Below, one piece after another: positions 52,585 to 61,512 of a stretch of DNA of 63,333 nucleotides (positions are counted from its first letter, which is position 1; the number at the start of each line of letters is the position of its first letter). Source of the DNA: Pseudomonadota bacterium. Its GTDB lineage: Bacteria > Pseudomonadota > Gammaproteobacteria > Ga0077536. Position numbers and translations under genes: made by a program. Below the pieces are notes generated by a model. The model searched no databases. It saw only the letters and a program-made list of their open reading frames with translations, and was not told where the DNA came from. The DNA lies in contig JABISZ010000014.1 in the NCBI GenBank assembly GCA_018668255.1, positions 1 through 63,333 of the forward strand. The letters run 5' to 3'.

Positions 52585-53072
52585 TCTGCCAAGAAAAAAT
52601 GCTCCAGGTACCACGTTTGTGTAGTATCTCCAAACCACCACTTCTGACGATCGATGACCGTTTTGATAATGCCGGTATCAATCGAATAATAATCAATTTT
52701 TACAGTAACTAAGCCTTCTCGACCGTTATCCACAAGTAGAGAGCTAAGTACTTCATAAGTGTGGACACGATATGAATTCATCCTCTCCAGTGACAAGTCT
52801 GACGGATTGCCCGAGCGCTTCCGAACTGATTTTAAAGCCTCTTGAAAATACCCATATCGCACATTTTTGGCGTAACCGGTCGTTCCTGCTTCAAACAAAA
52901 GTACTCTTGAGTCTTTTTTCCTCGGAATAAGTATTTTGAACGAATCAGAATGGACAGAAACTTCGGCCCGAGCCATCTCAGTTAAATGGCTCACACTAGA
53001 GCAACTAGAAAGCAAATAGCCAACTAGTAAGCAAAAAACCAACTTAGAAAGAATATGTAACGTACGATTCAC
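52581..53072 (-). CDS. predicted lipoprotein of unknown function
   Basis: 163 residues. Signal sequence with lipobox LLSSC (C24), then an exported domain of about 140 residues with mixed alpha/beta character and a cluster of Trp (QKWWFGDTTQTWYLEHFF) at the C-terminus. I do not recognise the family. Its last four bases overlap the convergent pteridine reductase; folK follows upstream on the same strand after 37 nt. Likely sits in the outer or inner membrane facing the periplasm. Confidence 0.75.
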   Translation of the reverse strand: MNRTLHILSKLVFCLLVGYLLSSCSSVSHLTEMARAEVSVHSDSFKILIPRKKDSRVLLFEAGTTGYAKNVRYGYFQEALKSVRKRSGNPSDLSLERMNSYRVHTYEVLSSLLVDNGREGLVTVKIDYYSIDTGIIKTVIDRQKWWFGDTTQTWYLEHFFLAD

Positions 53073-53109
53073 TTAATATTTCCCGTATATCAAGAAGCAT
53101 CACTCTGCT

Positions 53110-53559
53110 TCAAACGCATTCACTACCGCCTATCCAAGCGGCATTTAAATCGGGAATGAGATCTTTGAGCGGAGGAAGAACGTATTCGTTATCGCTAAGC
53201 CTTAATTGTTCTGCAAAAATCTGATTTAGCTCGTCTAAAGTATTATCTTTTCGAATAAAAAGAATATCTAAGTCGAGATGTACCTGTCCACGCAGCTGAT
53301 CGGCCTTATTGCGACCACAGGCCAACTCGATCTCCTGCAGCTGCTCCTTCAACTCTTTTGTCGGCACTGGACAATGGAACTGGACGACTAAATTCAAGTA
53401 ATCCGCACCCAACCCTAAAATATCGTTACTTTTATATGTTTGGGAAGCTTTTACCTGAGAAAAGTATTCACCAATTAAAGAAACCCCAGAAGCGATTTTT
53501 TCACGTGGCAGGTAGTTACTTCCAATACAAACATATGCCAATGGTAAAGAGCTAGTCAA
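53110..53559 (-). CDS. folK: HPPK, 2-amino-4-hydroxy-6-hydroxymethyldihydropteridine diphosphokinase
   Basis: 149-residue pyrophosphokinase of folate synthesis. The N-terminal AYVCIGSNYLPREKI, the middle YLNLVVQFHCPVPTKEL, ACGRNKADQLRGQVHLDLDILF (the DxD metal site) and the C-terminal YVLPPL are HPPK features, though GPR-type residues are slightly changed. ATGA overlap with folB. Confidence 0.93.
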   Translation of the reverse strand: MTSSLPLAYVCIGSNYLPREKIASGVSLIGEYFSQVKASQTYKSNDILGLGADYLNLVVQFHCPVPTKELKEQLQEIELACGRNKADQLRGQVHLDLDILFIRKDNTLDELNQIFAEQLRLSDNEYVLPPLKDLIPDLNAAWIGGSECV

Positions 53560-53912
53560 AAACGTTCTCCTCGCTCGATTATTATGCCAACATCTTTGAC
53601 GTCATCTAAAACCCCCTGCTTACTAATCGTAAGTTTTAGCCAGCGAACTCCGAACTCTTTAAGGATGATTTCAGAAATTTTTTCTGCCAATGTCTCTACA
53701 AGCTTGAACTCACTTTTACTAGTAAAGCTCATTACACGATCATTAACCGCTTTGTAGTCGACCGTCTTAGATAAATCATCAGTTTCCCCAGCAAAAGAGA
53801 TGTCTACGCCCATTTCAACATGCATTACGAGTGTTTGTCGTATTCGCCTTTCCCACTCCCAAACCCCGATCACTGTGTCGACTCTCAGATCGTTAATAAA
53901 AATTATATCCAT
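53556..53912 (-). CDS. folB: dihydroneopterin aldolase
   Basis: 118 residues, the standard size. DIIFINDLRVDTVIGVWEWERR opens the fold, VDYKAVNDRVM is the substrate region, ETLAEKISEIILKEF the helix and KPxA-type LTISKQGV the C-terminal strand. Upstream of folK by 4-nt overlap; divergent from plsY, as is common in gammaproteobacteria. Confidence 0.95.
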   Translation of the reverse strand: MDIIFINDLRVDTVIGVWEWERRIRQTLVMHVEMGVDISFAGETDDLSKTVDYKAVNDRVMSFTSKSEFKLVETLAEKISEIILKEFGVRWLKLTISKQGVLDDVKDVGIIIERGERF

Positions 53913-54002
53913 AACTTAATTATAAAATGTGTCCAACATATGATGATATTATCAGAATTACTAAGTATTTAATGCTGTTAAAAAATGGGGTTATAAGAAA
54001 AA

Positions 54003-54596
54003 ATGGTTCTGAATCTCTGCCTTCCTGCCCTAGCTTATTTAATGGGCTCAATATCTTCCGCAATTTTAATTAGTAAGCTCATGGGCATCTCTGATCCTCG
54101 TGAAATTGGATCTGGAAATCCAGGTGCTACAAATGTCCTAAGGTACGGCGGCAGAAAAGCGGCTTTTTTCACACTATTGGGAGATGCTAGTAAAGCCGCC
54201 TTGCCCATTATTCTCGCGCAAGCGCTAGGAGTTGCCGCAAGTATCACAACACTGGTTGGCATATGCGCGCTGATTGGCCACATGTACCCTATTTTCTACA
54301 AGTTTAAAGGCGGTAAGGGTATTGCCACTATGATCGGAATGACCCTTGCACTAGACCCACTTTTGGGGACCTGTTTTATTACTTGCTGGCTATGCATTGC
54401 CTTCCTGTTCAGATATTCTTCTCTTGCGGCATTGGGGGCCGTCCTACTAACGCCATTGTTCGCATGGCAACTAGGTCAAGATGCCGTCTCTATAAGTCTA
54501 CTTACCCTAGCAGGATTGCTTATATTTAGTCGGCATAAGACCAATATAGAAAGTTTACTCGCCCATACTGAGAAAAAAATCGGAGGTAAGTACTAA
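54003..54596 (+). CDS. plsY: glycerol-3-phosphate acyltransferase PlsY
   Basis: 197-residue membrane enzyme acylating glycerol-3-phosphate from acyl-phosphate. Family motifs GSISSAILISKL, DPREIGSGNPGATNVLR, GHMYPIFYKFKGGKGIATMIG and the C-terminal FSRHKTNIESLL are all present. Divergent from folB, convergent with tsaD. Confidence 0.97.
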   Translation: MVLNLCLPALAYLMGSISSAILISKLMGISDPREIGSGNPGATNVLRYGGRKAAFFTLLGDASKAALPIILAQALGVAASITTLVGICALIGHMYPIFYKFKGGKGIATMIGMTLALDPLLGTCFITCWLCIAFLFRYSSLAALGAVLLTPLFAWQLGQDAVSISLLTLAGLLIFSRHKTNIESLLAHTEKKIGGKY

Positions 54597-54619
54597 CCGA
54601 TAACTCTCAAATCGAAAAA

Positions 54620-55636
54620 TTATGGCGGGCTTAACTCGTTTAGAGGCCAACGTGCTCTAACTGGCAGCTCAGTCTTATCTCTCTCTCCAAGACCCATCCG
54701 CTTATACCCCGCATAAGCAATCATAGCTCCATTGTCAGTGGTGAATTTCATAGAAGGGAAAACTACACTTACATCTTCTTCTTTGCCTAACATATCGAGG
54801 CCATTTCGTATGTCTTTATTAGCGCTCACCCCGCCTGCCACAATCAACTTCTTTGCGCCACTTTGACGTATCGCTCTTCGACATTTCACGACAAGTACGT
54901 CAACAACCGCATCTGTGAATCCTCTACAAACATCCGCTTTTAAGGCTGCATCTACGGGGTGTTGAGCGATAGTGTTGCGCACATGTGTCTTCAACCCGCT
55001 GAAGCTAAAATCAAGACCTGGCCGGTTAGTCATAGGACGAGGAAAGTCAAACCTATCTGGGTCGCCAGACTTAGCCAACTGCTCTACTAATGGCCCCCCT
55101 GGGTAACCCAAATCGAGCATTTTCGCGACTTTGTCAAAAGCCTCACCCACAGCATCATCAAGCGACTCCCCTAAGACCTCATAAGAACCTAAGCTACAAG
55201 CATCAACTAACAATGTATGTCCCCCAGACACCAGTAGTGCTAAAAAAGGCATGTCGATCGGAACTACTTCATCAATCATAGGGGCTAGCAAGTGCCCCTC
55301 CATGTGATGTATCCCCAAAGCGGGCACATCCAAGCCCCAGGCCAATGACTTCGAAAAACCTGCGCCTACCAATAAAGCTCCGGCGAGTCCCGGTCCTGCT
55401 GTATATGCGACCCCATCTAAGTCCTGCAATCTAATCCTTGCTTCTTCAATCGCCAGGTTTACCAATAGTCCTATTTTCCGTATATGGTCTCGGGATGCTA
55501 GTTCAGGAACAACACCACCGTACTTAGCGTGCATTTTGACCTGACTAAAGACTACATCCGATAATAATCCACGTTCGCTGTCGTATATAGCTACGCCAGT
55601 TTCATCACAAGAAGTCTCTAAACCGAGTATTTTCAT
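54620..55636 (-). CDS. tsaD: tRNA N6-threonylcarbamoyladenosine synthase subunit TsaD
   Basis: 338 residues, standard length. Opens with LGLETSCDETGVAIYD; metal ligands H111 and H115 are in GIHHMEGHL; VSGGHT and the C-terminal TDNGAMIAYAG are typical. Makes t6A37 on ANN-decoding tRNAs. It is divergent from rpsU, the usual gammaproteobacterial pairing. Confidence 0.98.
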   Translation of the reverse strand: MKILGLETSCDETGVAIYDSERGLLSDVVFSQVKMHAKYGGVVPELASRDHIRKIGLLVNLAIEEARIRLQDLDGVAYTAGPGLAGALLVGAGFSKSLAWGLDVPALGIHHMEGHLLAPMIDEVVPIDMPFLALLVSGGHTLLVDACSLGSYEVLGESLDDAVGEAFDKVAKMLDLGYPGGPLVEQLAKSGDPDRFDFPRPMTNRPGLDFSFSGLKTHVRNTIAQHPVDAALKADVCRGFTDAVVDVLVVKCRRAIRQSGAKKLIVAGGVSANKDIRNGLDMLGKEEDVSVVFPSMKFTTDNGAMIAYAGYKRMGLGERDKTELPVRARWPLNELSPP

Positions 55637-55741
55637 TAATTAACCACCCAAATTTACATAAATTCTGTACTTCAACACCGATTACCGATATATTTCGCGA
55701 CCGACATCAAAAAATAATCACTCTTAGGAAATAAGATAAGT

Positions 55742-55957
55742 ATGCCAAATATACGTGTCCGAGAAAACGAACCGTTTGATATTGCTATGCGTAGATTCAA
55801 ACGTGCTTGCGAAAAAGAAGGAACGCTCGCAGAAGTTCACAGACGTGAGTTTTATGAAAAACCCACTCAAGTAAGAAAAAGAAAAGCTGCAGCTGCCGTT
55901 AAAAGATGGCAGAAAAAAGCCTCTCGAATGATTATTCATCGCAAACGCCTATACTAA
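55742..55957 (+). CDS. rpsU: 30S ribosomal protein S21
   Basis: 71-residue, very basic protein with the N-terminal [22 protein letters not shown] and the C-terminal [15 protein letters not shown]. First gene of the rpsU-yqeY-dnaG-rpoD group. Confidence 0.98.
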   Translation: MPNIRVRENEPFDIAMRRFKRACEKEGTLAEVHRREFYEKPTQVRKRKAAAAVKRWQKKASRMIIHRKRLY

Positions 55958-55978
55958 GCGCCTCTTTATCTTCAAATC

Positions 55979-56425
55979 ATGTCAGATTTAAAAAGCCAAG
56001 TACTAGCTGACGTAAAATCAGCGATGAAAAGTGGTGAAAAAGAAATCCTAGGTGTACTGAGACTCATATCAGCCGCCTTCAAACAGCATGAAGTCGACAA
56101 GCGAGAAGATGTAGACGACGAAACGGCTGTTATTATTCTAACGCGCATGAGTAAGCAAAGACGTGAATCAATCACGCAATTCGAAGCGGGAAACAGAGAC
56201 GATTTAGCTCAGCAAGAAAAGTTAGAGCTGGAAATCATACAAAAGTATTTGCCCACACAGCTTTCGGAAGATGAAATGATGAAGGAAGTCCAAGCAGCTA
56301 TTCATGAAGCAAATGCTACCGCAATGAGTGACATGGGCAAAGTGATGGGTCTTCTTCGCAGCCTAGCCGGACGTGCAGATATGTCCGTAGTCAGCGCACT
56401 AGTAAAGAAAAAACTAAGCCCCTAG
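55979..56425 (+). CDS. GatB/YqeY domain-containing protein
   Basis: 148 residues, all-helical YqeY family, related to the tail of the Glu-tRNA amidotransferase B subunit. Features: DVKSAMKSGEKEILGVLRLI, MSKQRRESITQFEAGNRDDLAQQE and the Met-rich DMGKVMGLLRSLAGRADMS. Role in tRNA metabolism is suspected, not shown. Between rpsU and dnaG as in Pseudomonas and many others. Confidence 0.94.
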   Translation: MSDLKSQVLADVKSAMKSGEKEILGVLRLISAAFKQHEVDKREDVDDETAVIILTRMSKQRRESITQFEAGNRDDLAQQEKLELEIIQKYLPTQLSEDEMMKEVQAAIHEANATAMSDMGKVMGLLRSLAGRADMSVVSALVKKKLSP

Positions 56426-56471
56426 TAGAATTCTCGCTTCCAGCTAGAGCTTATGCTGTCTACAATGGGGG

Positions 56472-58208
56472 ATGGCCGGACGTATCCCAGAACAATTTAT
56501 TGATGACTTAGTAAATAGAATCGACATTGTTGATTTAATCGAATCCCACGTGCCCTTACGTAAAGCTGGAAAAGGCTTCCAAGGTCTTTGTCCTTTTCAT
56601 AATGAAAAAACTCCAAGCTTTACAATCAGTAGAGAGAAGCAGTTCTATCATTGTTTTGGTTGCGGTGCTCATGGGACGGCAGTTGGCTTCCTAATGTCCT
56701 ACAAAAACATAGATTTTCTCGAAGCGATTGATGAGCTTGCTGAGCACGCAGGGCTAGAGGTACCCAGAGAAAAGTCTTTCGCCAAGAGCTCTGAAAACAG
56801 TAAAGAGTTATTGCTCACTTTAGAGCAAGCGCAAACTCACTTCCACTTCTGCCTTCGTGAATCCAATGATAAAGCAAGAGCCGTTGATTATTTAAAAAAC
56901 AGAGGAGTTTCCGGGGAAATAGCGAAAACTTTCGGCATCGGCTTTGCTCCCGACGGATGGAGTCATCTGCTAGACAAATTCAAAAAAAAGCAAGGCAGCG
57001 AAATCTTGCTGGAAAAATCTGGGCTGATTATAAAAAAAGACAACGGCGGCCACTACGACCGTTTTCGTGACAGAATCATGTTTCCTATCCATGACAAAAG
57101 AGGTCGCATTCTTGGATTTGGGGGCAGACTCTTAGGTGATGGTGAACCCAAATACCTTAATTCACCTGAAACCACCGTTTTCCACAAAGGGAAAGAGCTA
57201 TACGGCTTGAAGCAAGCCCTAGCTTCCGATGTGGGGACAGATAGCCTTATTGTCGTAGAGGGTTACATGGACGTCATAGCCCTGCATCAGGCAGGGATGA
57301 CAAACACCGTCGCGACCTTAGGGACCGCTGTGACGCTTGATCATCTTGACAAGTTATTTCGTCACACACCACAAATTGTATTTTGCTTCGACGGCGATAA
57401 TGCCGGACGCAAAGCGGCCTGGAAAAGCCTAGAGTTGTCATTATCTAAGCTGACTGGTAATCGAGAGATTCGCTTTGCATTTCTTCCTGACGGATACGAT
57501 CCGGATAGCGCTGTCAGAGAGTTTGGCACTGCAAATTTTTTTAAATCGTGCCAAATGAAGAGCTTATCAGAATATCTGATTGAAATTCTGAAGAAAGACG
57601 TCGATACAAGCTCTGCAGAAGGGAAAACTAGGCTAATATCAAAAATTAAACCATATGTAACGAAAATCCCTGATACAACTCACCGTACTGCATGCGCTCA
57701 GCGACTCTCACATGAGACAAAATTTGATGAAAATATAGTTAGACAAGAGCTAGGGCTAACAATAACCACAAGAAAAAAATATCCACAAGAGAGCCGAGGG
57801 TTAGGAAAATTCGCAAGCCGCTCACTACAAGAGTACGCGATAACAATCTTGATAAACTTTCCAAAACTTGCGCAGAAGATTGACCGAGAAACTGTTGTAT
57901 TCCTCGGTGAAAATTTAGAAAATCTCAAGGACTTGATTACAGTTTGGGAAGTCATGCACAGTGAAAACCTTACTACTGCAATGGTTCTAGAGCGTTTCCG
58001 TGGGGACGCCATCGAGAAAGTTCTCTTAAAGGCTATATCTGTAGAGTCTAACTTAGATGAATCAGCTAGCGAAAAAGAACTGGAAGGCATATTCAAAAAA
58101 TTGCACCTAAGAGCCCAAGAAATAAAATTTGAAGCTATAAAAGCAACTCCTTTTTCAGAACTATCAGAAGCTCAGAAAGAAACAATGAGAGGTTATAGAC
58201 GAAAGTAG
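56472..58208 (+). CDS. dnaG: DNA primase
   Basis: 578 residues. N-terminal zinc finger with C40, H43, C61 and C64; RNA polymerase core with FGIGFAPDGW, FPIHDKRGRILGFGGR and the Toprim motif VVEGYMDVIALHQ near residue 263, followed by FCFDGDNAGRKAAWK. The C-terminal helicase-binding domain is short and helical. Makes replication primers. Macromolecular-synthesis cluster. Confidence 0.98.
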   Translation: MAGRIPEQFIDDLVNRIDIVDLIESHVPLRKAGKGFQGLCPFHNEKTPSFTISREKQFYHCFGCGAHGTAVGFLMSYKNIDFLEAIDELAEHAGLEVPREKSFAKSSENSKELLLTLEQAQTHFHFCLRESNDKARAVDYLKNRGVSGEIAKTFGIGFAPDGWSHLLDKFKKKQGSEILLEKSGLIIKKDNGGHYDRFRDRIMFPIHDKRGRILGFGGRLLGDGEPKYLNSPETTVFHKGKELYGLKQALASDVGTDSLIVVEGYMDVIALHQAGMTNTVATLGTAVTLDHLDKLFRHTPQIVFCFDGDNAGRKAAWKSLELSLSKLTGNREIRFAFLPDGYDPDSAVREFGTANFFKSCQMKSLSEYLIEILKKDVDTSSAEGKTRLISKIKPYVTKIPDTTHRTACAQRLSHETKFDENIVRQELGLTITTRKKYPQESRGLGKFASRSLQEYAITILINFPKLAQKIDRETVVFLGENLENLKDLITVWEVMHSENLTTAMVLERFRGDAIEKVLLKAISVESNLDESASEKELEGIFKKLHLRAQEIKFEAIKATPFSELSEAQKETMRGYRRK

Positions 58209-58307
58209 TCTTAGTTGTATCGACAAAACCGATTCAAAATAGGTCTGCTAGCAAGAACAATTCGGCATATCGGTATATTTTTCTATACGGAGCAATATTT
58301 TAGATCG

Positions 58308-58313
58308 TATAAT
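58308..58313 (+). promoter_or_regulatory. candidate -10 element upstream of rpoD
   Basis: A TATAAT hexamer about 80 nt upstream of the rpoD ATG, in the dnaG-rpoD gap of 185 bp, without a convincing -35. In E. coli this gap carries a heat-shock promoter; I could not recognise one here. Confidence 0.3.
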
Positions 58314-58393
58314 GTAAGGTCTGGAAATTTTTTAACTTCGACCCAATTAGAAACCTCGGCATACTGGCTTTGGAAGGCATTAGAACAATACTT

Positions 58394-60208
58394 ATGGAAG
58401 CAGAAGAAAAAGAAAAAGACAAGAACACTCCTCAATCTCAGCTAAAATTGCTGATCGCTAAGGGAAAAGAACAAGGATATTTGACCTACCACGAGGTTAA
58501 CGATCACCTCCCCAGCGACATAGTAGATCCCGAGCAAATCGAAGATATTGTCAACATGATTAACGACATGGGGATTACTGTGCATGAAATGGCACCGGAT
58601 ACTGATGACATTATCATTAATGGCACCGGTGTTGATGATGATGCAGCAGAAGAAGCGGCAGCTGCATTGGCATCCGTTGATAACGAATTCGGCAGGACAA
58701 CTGATCCTGTGCGGATGTATATGAGAGAGATGGGAACAGTAGACCTTCTGACTCGAGAAGGTGAAATAAAAATCGCTAAGAGAATTGAAAATGGGCTTAA
58801 GCAATCCCTTTATGCTATTGCTGAATTTCCAGAAGTACTACAGAAGTTTTTATTTTTCTACGGAAAGTACAAAAATGAAGAGCTAAAAATCAATGACATA
58901 ATGAGTGGGTTCATGGACTATGATGCACCAATTCAATCTCTCACTAAGCCTACAGACGATGCTGACGATGATGATGATGATGATGAAGTCAAAAATGCAT
59001 TGGACCTCCAAGATGTAGACGACAGAATTAAAGCTCTCGAAAAACTCATTAAAAAAGCAAATACTTCTTTTAAAAAACATGGCAGAGCACATTCAACAAG
59101 CGCTGCACTTAGAGCGGAAATGCAACAAAAATTTGTTGAGTTCAAATTAAATCCCAAACTGACTGAAAAACTTGGTGACGAAGTTCGCAAGATAATTCGT
59201 GATGTAAGAAAATCAAAACTCATCATTTTTAACATCTGCGTAAAGAAAGCAAAGATGTCCAAAAAAGATTTTCTCGCCACATCTAAAGGAAACGATACTG
59301 ATCTGAAATGGGTGACTAAACTAGCCGCACAACGGAAACCCTATGCAGCAACGATCAAAGCAAACATCGATATTATTGCTGCAGAACAAGAAAAGCTTGC
59401 CATTATTGAACAAGTTAATGCGCTAGAAATATTAGAAATCGAAGCGCTGAATCGTCTCATGTCGACCGGTGAAGCAAAAGCAAGACGCGCAAAAAAAGAA
59501 ATGGTCGAGGCGAATCTCCGGCTCGTTATTTCTATAGCAAAGAAATATACGAATCGAGGCCTTCTATTTTTAGATCTCATTCAAGAAGGTAACATCGGCT
59601 TAATGAAAGCAGTAGACAAGTTTGAATATCGTAGAGGGTATAAATTCTCAACCTATGCAACTTGGTGGATCAGACAAGCGATCACGAGATCTATAGCTGA
59701 CCAGGCGAGAACTATAAGAATTCCTGTGCACATGATTGAAACGATCAATAAACTAAACCGTATTTCTCGACAAATACTTCAGGAACAGGGGAGAGAGCCG
59801 ACACCGGAAGAGCTCGCCGAACGCATGGAAATGCCGGAGGAAAAAGTGCGAAAGGTCTTAAAAATTGCCAAAGAGCCAATCTCTATGGAGACGCCTATAG
59901 GCGATGATGACGATTCTCATCTGGGGGATTTCATTGAAGACCAAAATATGGATGCTCCAGATGAATCCGCAACATTTGAAGGACTGTGTCGCAGTACGAG
60001 AGATGTATTGGAGGGCCTGACTCCTCGGGAGGCCAAGGTGCTCCGGATGCGGTTTGGCATTGACATGAATACTGATCACACATTAGAAGAAGTTGGTAAG
60101 CAGTTTGACGTAACCAGGGAAAGGATAAGGCAAATAGAAGCAAAGGCATTACGCAAACTTAGACATCCGTCAAGGTCTGAAAAGCTTCGAACGTTTTTGG
60201 ACCAGTAA
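58394..60208 (+). CDS. rpoD: RNA polymerase primary sigma factor RpoD
   Basis: 604 residues from the ATG at 58394; an upstream TTG is possible. Region 1.1 ([25 protein letters not shown]) is intact. Region 1.2 has [21 protein letters not shown], and the non-conserved linker holds an acidic run encoded by six GAT codons (58967-58984). Regions 2 and 3 include [38 protein letters not shown] and [17 protein letters not shown]; region 4 ends [19 protein letters not shown]. Housekeeping sigma-70. Confidence 0.98.
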   Translation: MEAEEKEKDKNTPQSQLKLLIAKGKEQGYLTYHEVNDHLPSDIVDPEQIEDIVNMINDMGITVHEMAPDTDDIIINGTGVDDDAAEEAAAALASVDNEFGRTTDPVRMYMREMGTVDLLTREGEIKIAKRIENGLKQSLYAIAEFPEVLQKFLFFYGKYKNEELKINDIMSGFMDYDAPIQSLTKPTDDADDDDDDDEVKNALDLQDVDDRIKALEKLIKKANTSFKKHGRAHSTSAALRAEMQQKFVEFKLNPKLTEKLGDEVRKIIRDVRKSKLIIFNICVKKAKMSKKDFLATSKGNDTDLKWVTKLAAQRKPYAATIKANIDIIAAEQEKLAIIEQVNALEILEIEALNRLMSTGEAKARRAKKEMVEANLRLVISIAKKYTNRGLLFLDLIQEGNIGLMKAVDKFEYRRGYKFSTYATWWIRQAITRSIADQARTIRIPVHMIETINKLNRISRQILQEQGREPTPEELAERMEMPEEKVRKVLKIAKEPISMETPIGDDDDSHLGDFIEDQNMDAPDESATFEGLCRSTRDVLEGLTPREAKVLRMRFGIDMNTDHTLEEVGKQFDVTRERIRQIEAKALRKLRHPSRSEKLRTFLDQ

Positions 60209-60222
60209 TATTGCAAACGAGA

Positions 60223-60272
60223 TGAGTCGCAGACTCAACAGAATATTTTTATGTCGCGGTTCGGCGCGAACC
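60223..60272 (+). terminator. two tandem hairpins after rpoD, first a possible terminator
   Basis: Hairpin 1: TGAGTC (60223-60228) with GACTCA (60232-60237), 3-nt loop, then a T-rich patch at 60246-60250. Hairpin 2: GGTTCG (60258-60263) with CGAACC (60267-60272), 3-nt loop. The first may terminate rpoD; the T-run is nine bases late, so it is weak. Confidence 0.4.
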
Positions 60273-60392
60273 AGCGTCTAGCCATATTCCCATCCCTCAC
60301 GCAGCCTAAAACGTCTAAGACTAAAAGCTCACCAAGCCTAAAAAAGACGTAAAATTAGCATGCTGTGAACTGGAAACTTAGCAAGGTAAATT

Positions 60393-60776
60393 ATGATATT
60401 AATTTGGGGTGCTTTTTTGGGGCTTATTTCAGTCGCGTTTGGCGCGTATGCTGAACACGGATTGCGTGGAGTAGTAACAGAAGAGAATTTTCGCTTCCTC
60501 ATGACGGCTGTGCGCTACAACCAAGTACATTCAGTGGTAGTTACTGTTATAGGGCTGACGTTAGTATGGGAAAGAACACCAATAGATATCCCAGCATTGC
60601 GATGGAGTGCCATATTGTTCGTCATTGGTACCATGTTATTTAGTTTCAGTATCTATCTCGCCGTAACCTTCGATATTCCCAACCTTCTTAATGTGACACC
60701 AGTCGGCGGTGTCACGATCATGTTAGCGTGGTTACTACTGTTGCTAGCAGGAATTTTGGCTAGAAAAAACCTATGA
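60393..60776 (+). CDS. DUF423 family membrane protein
   Basis: 127-residue protein with four hydrophobic segments. GALLG-type opening (WGAFLGLISVAFGAYAEHGL), FLMTAVRYNQVHSVVV and the C-terminal NLLNVTPVGGVTIMLAWLLL match DUF423 (YwdK/YgdD type). Function unknown. Alone between rpoD and the decayed region before the tRNA. Confidence 0.85.
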   Translation: MILIWGAFLGLISVAFGAYAEHGLRGVVTEENFRFLMTAVRYNQVHSVVVTVIGLTLVWERTPIDIPALRWSAILFVIGTMLFSFSIYLAVTFDIPNLLNVTPVGGVTIMLAWLLLLLAGILARKNL

Positions 60777-60926
60777 TCTTTTCATTTATAAGTCTCAGTA
60801 ACAGTAAAAAATAACCGGCATTTTAGTTGAAAAATGGAACACCAGAATAGCTGTAGTTCTTTCACGTCAAATATGTCGACATAAATAATGTAAAAATTGA
60901 ATAGCGCTAATTAGGGTAGACGCTAC

Positions 60927-61095
60927 ATGAAAAATAAGTATCCTGATTATTGTAATAATTCTTATTGGCGCAATCTCTATAGGATCAATAATGAGTAATG
61001 TAGAAACACCTGGCTATGAAGTGATGCAATCTCAGGATAAGATTGAGATCAGACAGTTTAAGCCTATGTTCATCGCGGAAGTAAGAAATTCATAA
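60927..61095 (+). pseudogene. remnant of a SOUL-family haem-binding gene
   Basis: In the frame that closes at 61093-61095 a hydrophobic stretch (ISILIIVIILIGAISIGSI) is followed by VETPGYEV and KIEIRQFKPMFIAEV, which resembles the start of SOUL haem-binding proteins (ETPKYEV...IEIRxYxPxIVAEV). The natural ATG (60927) is out of frame with this, as if one A too many sits in the A-run at 60930-60934, and a stop comes after only about 33 residues of the family, which are normally near 200. Both the frameshift and the truncation argue for decay. The internal ATG at 60991 gives 34 residues only. Confidence 0.6.
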
Positions 61096-61141
61096 ATACA
61101 TTAGTGGATATAGTCTTCCGCCCCTTCGAAATCTAGATTTG

Positions 61142-61170
61142 TTTACTACCTGATAGGCAGTGTCTATAAT
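61142..61170 (+). promoter_or_regulatory. promoter upstream of the CAU tRNA
   Basis: -35 TTTACT (61142-61147) and a perfect -10 TATAAT (61165-61170) with a 17-bp spacer, about 115 bp before the tRNA. The discriminator is GTGTCC. Nothing else in this 188-bp gap could be its target. Confidence 0.5.
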
Positions 61171-61179
61171 GTGTCCAAG

Positions 61180-61210
61180 TTAAGTATCTGCATACTATAT
61201 GTATACTTAA
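61180..61210. repeat. imperfect inverted repeat between tRNA promoter and tRNA
   Basis: Arms TTAAGTAT (61180-61187) and ATACTTAA (61203-61210) continue inward through a CT bulge into GCATA/TATGT, giving a stem of about 13 pairs with a 3-nt loop. It is in the leader of the predicted tRNA transcript. Could be a processing structure or an operator. Confidence 0.5.
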
Positions 61211-61283
61211 TTCGAGAAAACCACAGTATTAGTAGTTATATTAGAACAACTTTAATAAATTATTTAATATAGTTAAATACTTT

Positions 61284-61360
<77 letters not shown>

Positions 61361-61482
61361 TCTTTATTCTAATCAATAACTTAGAAACTCTACCAACGGG
61401 TTTCGTCCACTGCGTTAGGCCGAAATGAGCCACATGCCCTCACTTCTGACCTTCGTATGACCTACATTTTTTCACCATGTAT

Positions 61483-61510
61483 CGCGTTACTTAATCTTAT
61501 GAGGAACGCG
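61483..61510 (+). promoter_or_regulatory. hairpin around the integrase ribosome site
   Basis: CGCGTT (61483-61488) can pair with AACGCG (61505-61510). The 16-nt loop ends with GAGG, the likely Shine-Dalgarno of the integrase, and the stem stops 2 nt before the ATG. The start is therefore held in a small structure. The role is inference. Confidence 0.4.
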
Positions 61511-61512
61511 AG

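Noticed and set aside
52726-52734. Perfect DnaA box TTATCCACA and a near-match at 9549-9557
   Set aside because: They are isolated, one inside a gene and one in a small gap, with no cluster or AT-rich unwinding region. Not evidence for oriC.
53496-53511. parS-like sequence (TTTTTCACGTGGCAGG)
   Set aside because: Only the core TTTCACGTG fits; the right half of the palindrome is wrong and it is inside folK. No good parS was seen, although parAB is present. A matrix scan of the genome would be needed.
58215-58445. 76-codon ORF between dnaG and rpoD
   Set aside because: Overlaps rpoD region 1.1 in another frame, ends in a poly-Lys artefact, and has no homology that I recognise.
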